Assembly: GCA_017652345.1 (NCBI GenBank)
Contig: JAGCBE010000156.1
Span: 1-7,581 of the forward strand
Origin: Methanobrevibacter sp.
GTDB lineage: Archaea; Methanobacteriota; Methanobacteria; Methanobacteriales; Methanobacteriaceae
Length of the DNA: 7,581 nt
Direction: 5' to 3'
The notes beneath the pieces are model-generated. The model was not told where the DNA came from. It saw nothing but the letters and a program-made list of their open reading frames with translations, and did no database searches. The position numbers and the translations under genes were made by a program. Numbering within the stretch: the first letter of the stretch is position 1; each line of letters opens with the position of its first letter. Below are positions 5,441 through 7,581 of this stretch, in pieces.

Positions 5441-6628
5441 ATGACTACTTATACAACCACAAAAGTAAAGTTCGAGGAACTTTCCAAGAAGGTCAATAGA
5501 ATCTTCAAGAAACTGGATAAGATCAATGGTCATTATGACTTCCATACTGTTCGTGAATTTGTTAAACTGGTTCCAGTATACGCAGTAGATGAGATCAATA
5601 AGTGCCAGGTAAAGGTTGACGAAATGAATGTAGAGTGTGTTGAATATGTTCTTACATTTGATCCTTATGTGGTAGGTAACTACAAACTCGGTGCTGTTCT
5701 TGAAGCAGCAGAGAATGAGAACCTTGTTTATGTTTGTGATACAACAATCAATTTTGCAGACTACAGAACAAAGGCTATTAAATGTGAACATTGTGGAACT
5801 AACCACAAGCGCACAAAGGGTATTGTTCTTGTAAACAACGAAGATGGAACTCATAAGATGGTTGGTTCTGCTTGTGTTAAGGACTTCATCGGATACAATG
5901 TCGAACAGTTTGCAAAGTATTTCAAAGAGATTGAACAGATCCTTCTGGAAGACGAAGAAGCAAAAATTTACGACAACGAAAGACATCTTTACAGAGCAGT
6001 TATTGATGTAACTGAATACCTTGCAAATTGCATTAAGATCATTGATAAAGACGGTTACAATAAGGAACTCAAATATAATGCAATTACTGCAATGACAAAG
6101 AACAACATTGAAGAAGAGTATATTGAAAAGGCAAATAAAGTAATTAACTTCTTCAAAAATGAATACACTGATGATTTTGACAGCTTTGTAAACAACACTA
6201 GAATTTACCTTGTAGGTTATCAGCCGGTAGTTAATGCAAATGGTTTTGTAGCATATGCATACGAGCTTTACAAGAAGATTCAGGAAAAGATTGCAAAACA
6301 GGCTGAACTTAATGCACAGAAAGCAATTAGCAATTTTGTTGGAAACATTGGTGAAAAGGTAACAGTTACCGGAACAGTTAAGATTGCTGGTGGCTATGAG
6401 ACAGATTTTGGGTATGTCAGAATTTACAAGTTCACAGACAAAAACGGCAACACTTATGTCTGGAAAACATCCACTTATATTTACGCAGAAGATAACAACG
6501 GTAATCAAGTTGCTTCCGAAGAGCTTAAAGAAATCACAATCGCCGGAACGATAAAGGCACATAACGAATACAATGGCGAGAAACAAACAGTTCTTACAAG
6601 ATGCAAGGTAAGAGGTTATGTTGCATAA
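5441..6628 (+). CDS. Cys-cluster (probable zinc-binding) protein with C-terminal OB-like domain, 395 aa
   Basis: ATG 5441 follows GGAGGT (5428-5433) with 7 nt spacing; the in-frame ATG at 5426 overlaps that site and is rejected. An N-terminal helical and beta region (1-110) leads to IKCEHCGTNHKR at 113-124 and GSACVKDFIG at 142-151. C115, C118 and C145, with H138 or C99 as a possible fourth ligand, suggest a treble-clef-type zinc knuckle. Residues 155-295 are helical and charged. Residues 303-393 look like an OB-fold beta barrel: GEKVTVTGTVK, GYVRIYKFTDKNGNTYVW, then ITIAGTIKAHNEYNGEKQTVLTRCKV. I recall this combination from plasmid and phage proteins without a proven function; single-stranded nucleic-acid binding is a reasonable inference. 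It has its own strong promoter and terminator, unlike its neighbours, which suggests high or differently timed expression. Confidence 0.9.
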   Translation: MTTYTTTKVKFEELSKKVNRIFKKLDKINGHYDFHTVREFVKLVPVYAVDEINKCQVKVDEMNVECVEYVLTFDPYVVGNYKLGAVLEAAENENLVYVCDTTINFADYRTKAIKCEHCGTNHKRTKGIVLVNNEDGTHKMVGSACVKDFIGYNVEQFAKYFKEIEQILLEDEEAKIYDNERHLYRAVIDVTEYLANCIKIIDKDGYNKELKYNAITAMTKNNIEEEYIEKANKVINFFKNEYTDDFDSFVNNTRIYLVGYQPVVNANGFVAYAYELYKKIQEKIAKQAELNAQKAISNFVGNIGEKVTVTGTVKIAGGYETDFGYVRIYKFTDKNGNTYVWKTSTYIYAEDNNGNQVASEELKEITIAGTIKAHNEYNGEKQTVLTRCKVRGYVA

Positions 6629-6650
6629 GATACAAATAAAAAATTATAAA
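6621..6650 (+). promoter_or_regulatory. Possible weak promoter for the structural gene
   Basis: TTGCAT (6621-6626) and TATAAA (6645-6650) are 18 nt apart and overlap the last codons of the preceding gene. A start near 6657 would put the following terminator hairpin at the very 5' end of the message. The match is moderate and could be chance in AT-rich DNA. It is listed because no other promoter is seen upstream of the gene at 6731. Confidence 0.25.
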
Positions 6651-6658
6651 TACTAAAT

Positions 6659-6707
6659 AAAAACAGATTTTCTAATACTTTAGATAGTATAGAAAATCTG
6701 TTTTTTT
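6659..6707 (+). terminator. Long-stem intrinsic terminator
   Basis: The left arm 6659-6673 pairs with 6691-6705 (core ACAGATTTTCT with AGAAAATCTGT). After one bulged A, ATACT (6675-6679) pairs with AGTAT (6686-6690) around a six-base loop. Seven T residues follow at 6701-6707. It ends the single-gene unit and lies only 23 nt before the next start codon. Confidence 0.9.
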
Positions 6708-6730
6708 ATCCATGAGAGGAGATGTTAATA

Positions 6731-7581
6731 ATGGCAAATGAGTCAACTGGAAATCCAAAAATATACATATTAAGTAGAGCTAATTACGATGATATCCCTG
6801 ACGATCCAGATCTAGAATATGGTAACAATATATTTTTTGTAAGAGAGAATAGTTCTGAAACAGCAAACCTTATGTCATTATACGTTGGTATGGCGCATCA
6901 AACTGATTTCTATGAGATAGATTATAATGATATGAGTCTTAGTTTATCCAGTGAACCAGATCCAGAAACAGGAGAAAAAGAAGTTGTTTATACGATAACA
7001 AATCAAGATCCCTATAAGGTTTCTGGAAAACTATTTTATTATGAGCAGGTAGATACACCTAATCAAACAACACCAAGTGTGAGAGATCCTATAGATCCTC
7101 ATAAAATATTATTCTTTATGTGGATTGAAGACAATCAGGCTACTGGTGGTGGTTATTTTGTTCAGTGTGCCCAGAGCGGTGCCTCCTCCGGTGGTGGAGG
7201 TGGTGGCGGAGGAGAAGTCACTGTTGACAACATAACCATTCTAAAAACAGCACAAGATGTTATTTATGGTGCAGGTGCTGATTTATCAGGAAAAACTTTT
7301 TCTGTTGAATACCCAGCAGGAACAACATCTAGTGTTCAGTCACAAGATAGAGCAACTGTTTTAAATAATTACCCAAGCAGTTCCTATACAGTTGGATCAA
7401 GTTCAGAAAACCTTTCTTTGGGAACGAATTCAGTTGCCTTTGGTCAAGGAAACTTCATCAATAAGTTCACAACAAATTCATTAGTTGGTGGAATGAATAA
7501 TATATTGGATTGTGGTTCCTTTGGTGTTGTTATTGGAAGAGGTAATCAAGATAATTCAAAAGATTCCGTTATTCTTGGAAG
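6731..7581 (+). CDS. Putative phage fibre/appendage protein with YadA-head-like repeats (3' partial)
   Basis: ATG 6731 follows AGGAG (6717-6721) with 9 nt spacing. The frame stays open to the window end, giving 283 complete codons. Residues 1-148 form an acidic, probably globular N-terminal domain (MANESTGNPKIYILSRANYDD at the start) that may attach the protein to the virion or a tail structure. A flexible linker follows, SGASS plus eight consecutive Gly (154-161). After residue 225 the sequence changes to short repeats, NSVAFGQGN, NSLVGGMNN, FGVVIGRGN and DSVILG. Their equivalent Gly residues at 238, 254, 269 and 283 are 16, 15 and 14 apart, the pattern of YadA/Hia-type left-handed beta-roll heads that form trimers. 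There is no signal peptide, which argues for a phage virion part over a secreted bacterial adhesin. The receptor-binding end lies outside the window. The structural role is an inference from architecture. Confidence 0.85.
   Translation, partial: MANESTGNPKIYILSRANYDDIPDDPDLEYGNNIFFVRENSSETANLMSLYVGMAHQTDFYEIDYNDMSLSLSSEPDPETGEKEVVYTITNQDPYKVSGKLFYYEQVDTPNQTTPSVRDPIDPHKILFFMWIEDNQATGGGYFVQCAQSGASSGGGGGGGGEVTVDNITILKTAQDVIYGAGADLSGKTFSVEYPAGTTSSVQSQDRATVLNNYPSSSYTVGSSSENLSLGTNSVAFGQGNFINKFTTNSLVGGMNNILDCGSFGVVIGRGNQDNSKDSVILG

Noticed and set aside
5390..6586. Nearly 400-codon open frame on the minus strand opposite the Cys-cluster/OB gene
   Set aside because: It mirrors the plus-strand gene, has no ribosome binding site or promoter, and its translation is unusually rich in Cys, Phe and Val with no domain. 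The plus strand has recognisable motifs, promoter and terminator.
1..7581. Alternative genetic code (TAG or TGA recoding), as in some large gut phages
   Set aside because: All genes read through to sensible ends under the standard code; no gene needs an in-frame TAG or TGA. TAG is not used as a stop here, but eight genes are too few to make that meaningful.
1..7581. CRISPR array, tRNA or rRNA genes, insertion sequence ends, attachment sites
   Set aside because: Looked for on both strands; no regularly spaced repeats, cloverleaf-like sequence, transposase or terminal inverted repeats were seen. A short or divergent tRNA could be missed by eye.

Overview
This is an AT-rich window in which every convincing gene lies on the plus strand, packed tightly with strong AGGAGG-type ribosome binding sites. 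The SigmaA-like promoter, U-tract terminators, strong Shine-Dalgarno sequences and low GC suggest DNA that works in a low-GC Firmicute, plausibly a Clostridia-type gut bacterium. The gene content points to a tailed bacteriophage, probably one with a fairly large genome: small uncharacterised phage-type proteins, a zinc-ribbon micro-protein, a coiled-coil protein, nucleotide and nucleic-acid enzymes, and the start of a fibre or appendage-like structural protein. No capsid, terminase, polymerase or integrase gene is visible, so the phage assignment is an inference. Stops are TAA (six) and TGA (two), and the standard bacterial code fits throughout.

Layout. From 1 to about 5226 there is one co-directional block. 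It holds a 5'-truncated NADAR/YbiA-like N-glycosidase gene, an RlaP/YcgL-type nucleotidyltransferase, an unknown protein of about 153 aa, a 64-aa zinc ribbon, an unknown 155-aa protein, a 684-aa conserved uncharacterised protein with a DUF2135-like beta domain, and a 126-aa charged coiled-coil protein. The first five genes are close-set or overlapping and are probably translated from one message. The 684-aa and 126-aa genes each follow a gap of about 60 nt, and an RNA hairpin overlaps the upstream stop codon in both cases. A strong intrinsic terminator at 5314-5345 closes the block.

From 5368 to 6707 there is a self-contained single-gene unit. It has a near-consensus extended -10 promoter with a 14-bp palindrome over the -10/start region, a 395-aa protein with a Cys cluster and a C-terminal OB-like beta domain, and a long hairpin terminator. 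From 6731 to the window end is the start of a structural gene that runs off the window. Its product has a globular N-terminus, an eight-glycine linker and then YadA-head-like 14-16-residue repeats.

How the genes may work together (inference). NADAR proteins remove ADP-ribose or ribose-type adducts, and RlaP-type nucleotidyltransferases have been predicted to act in RNA repair. Side by side in a phage they could form a damage-reversal or counter-defence cassette protecting nucleic acids from ADP-ribosylating or RNA-cutting host defences. The 684-aa protein and its small partners are candidate accessory parts. The Cys-cluster/OB protein, with its own strong promoter, looks like an abundant nucleic-acid-associated factor. 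None of these functional links is proven by the sequence alone.
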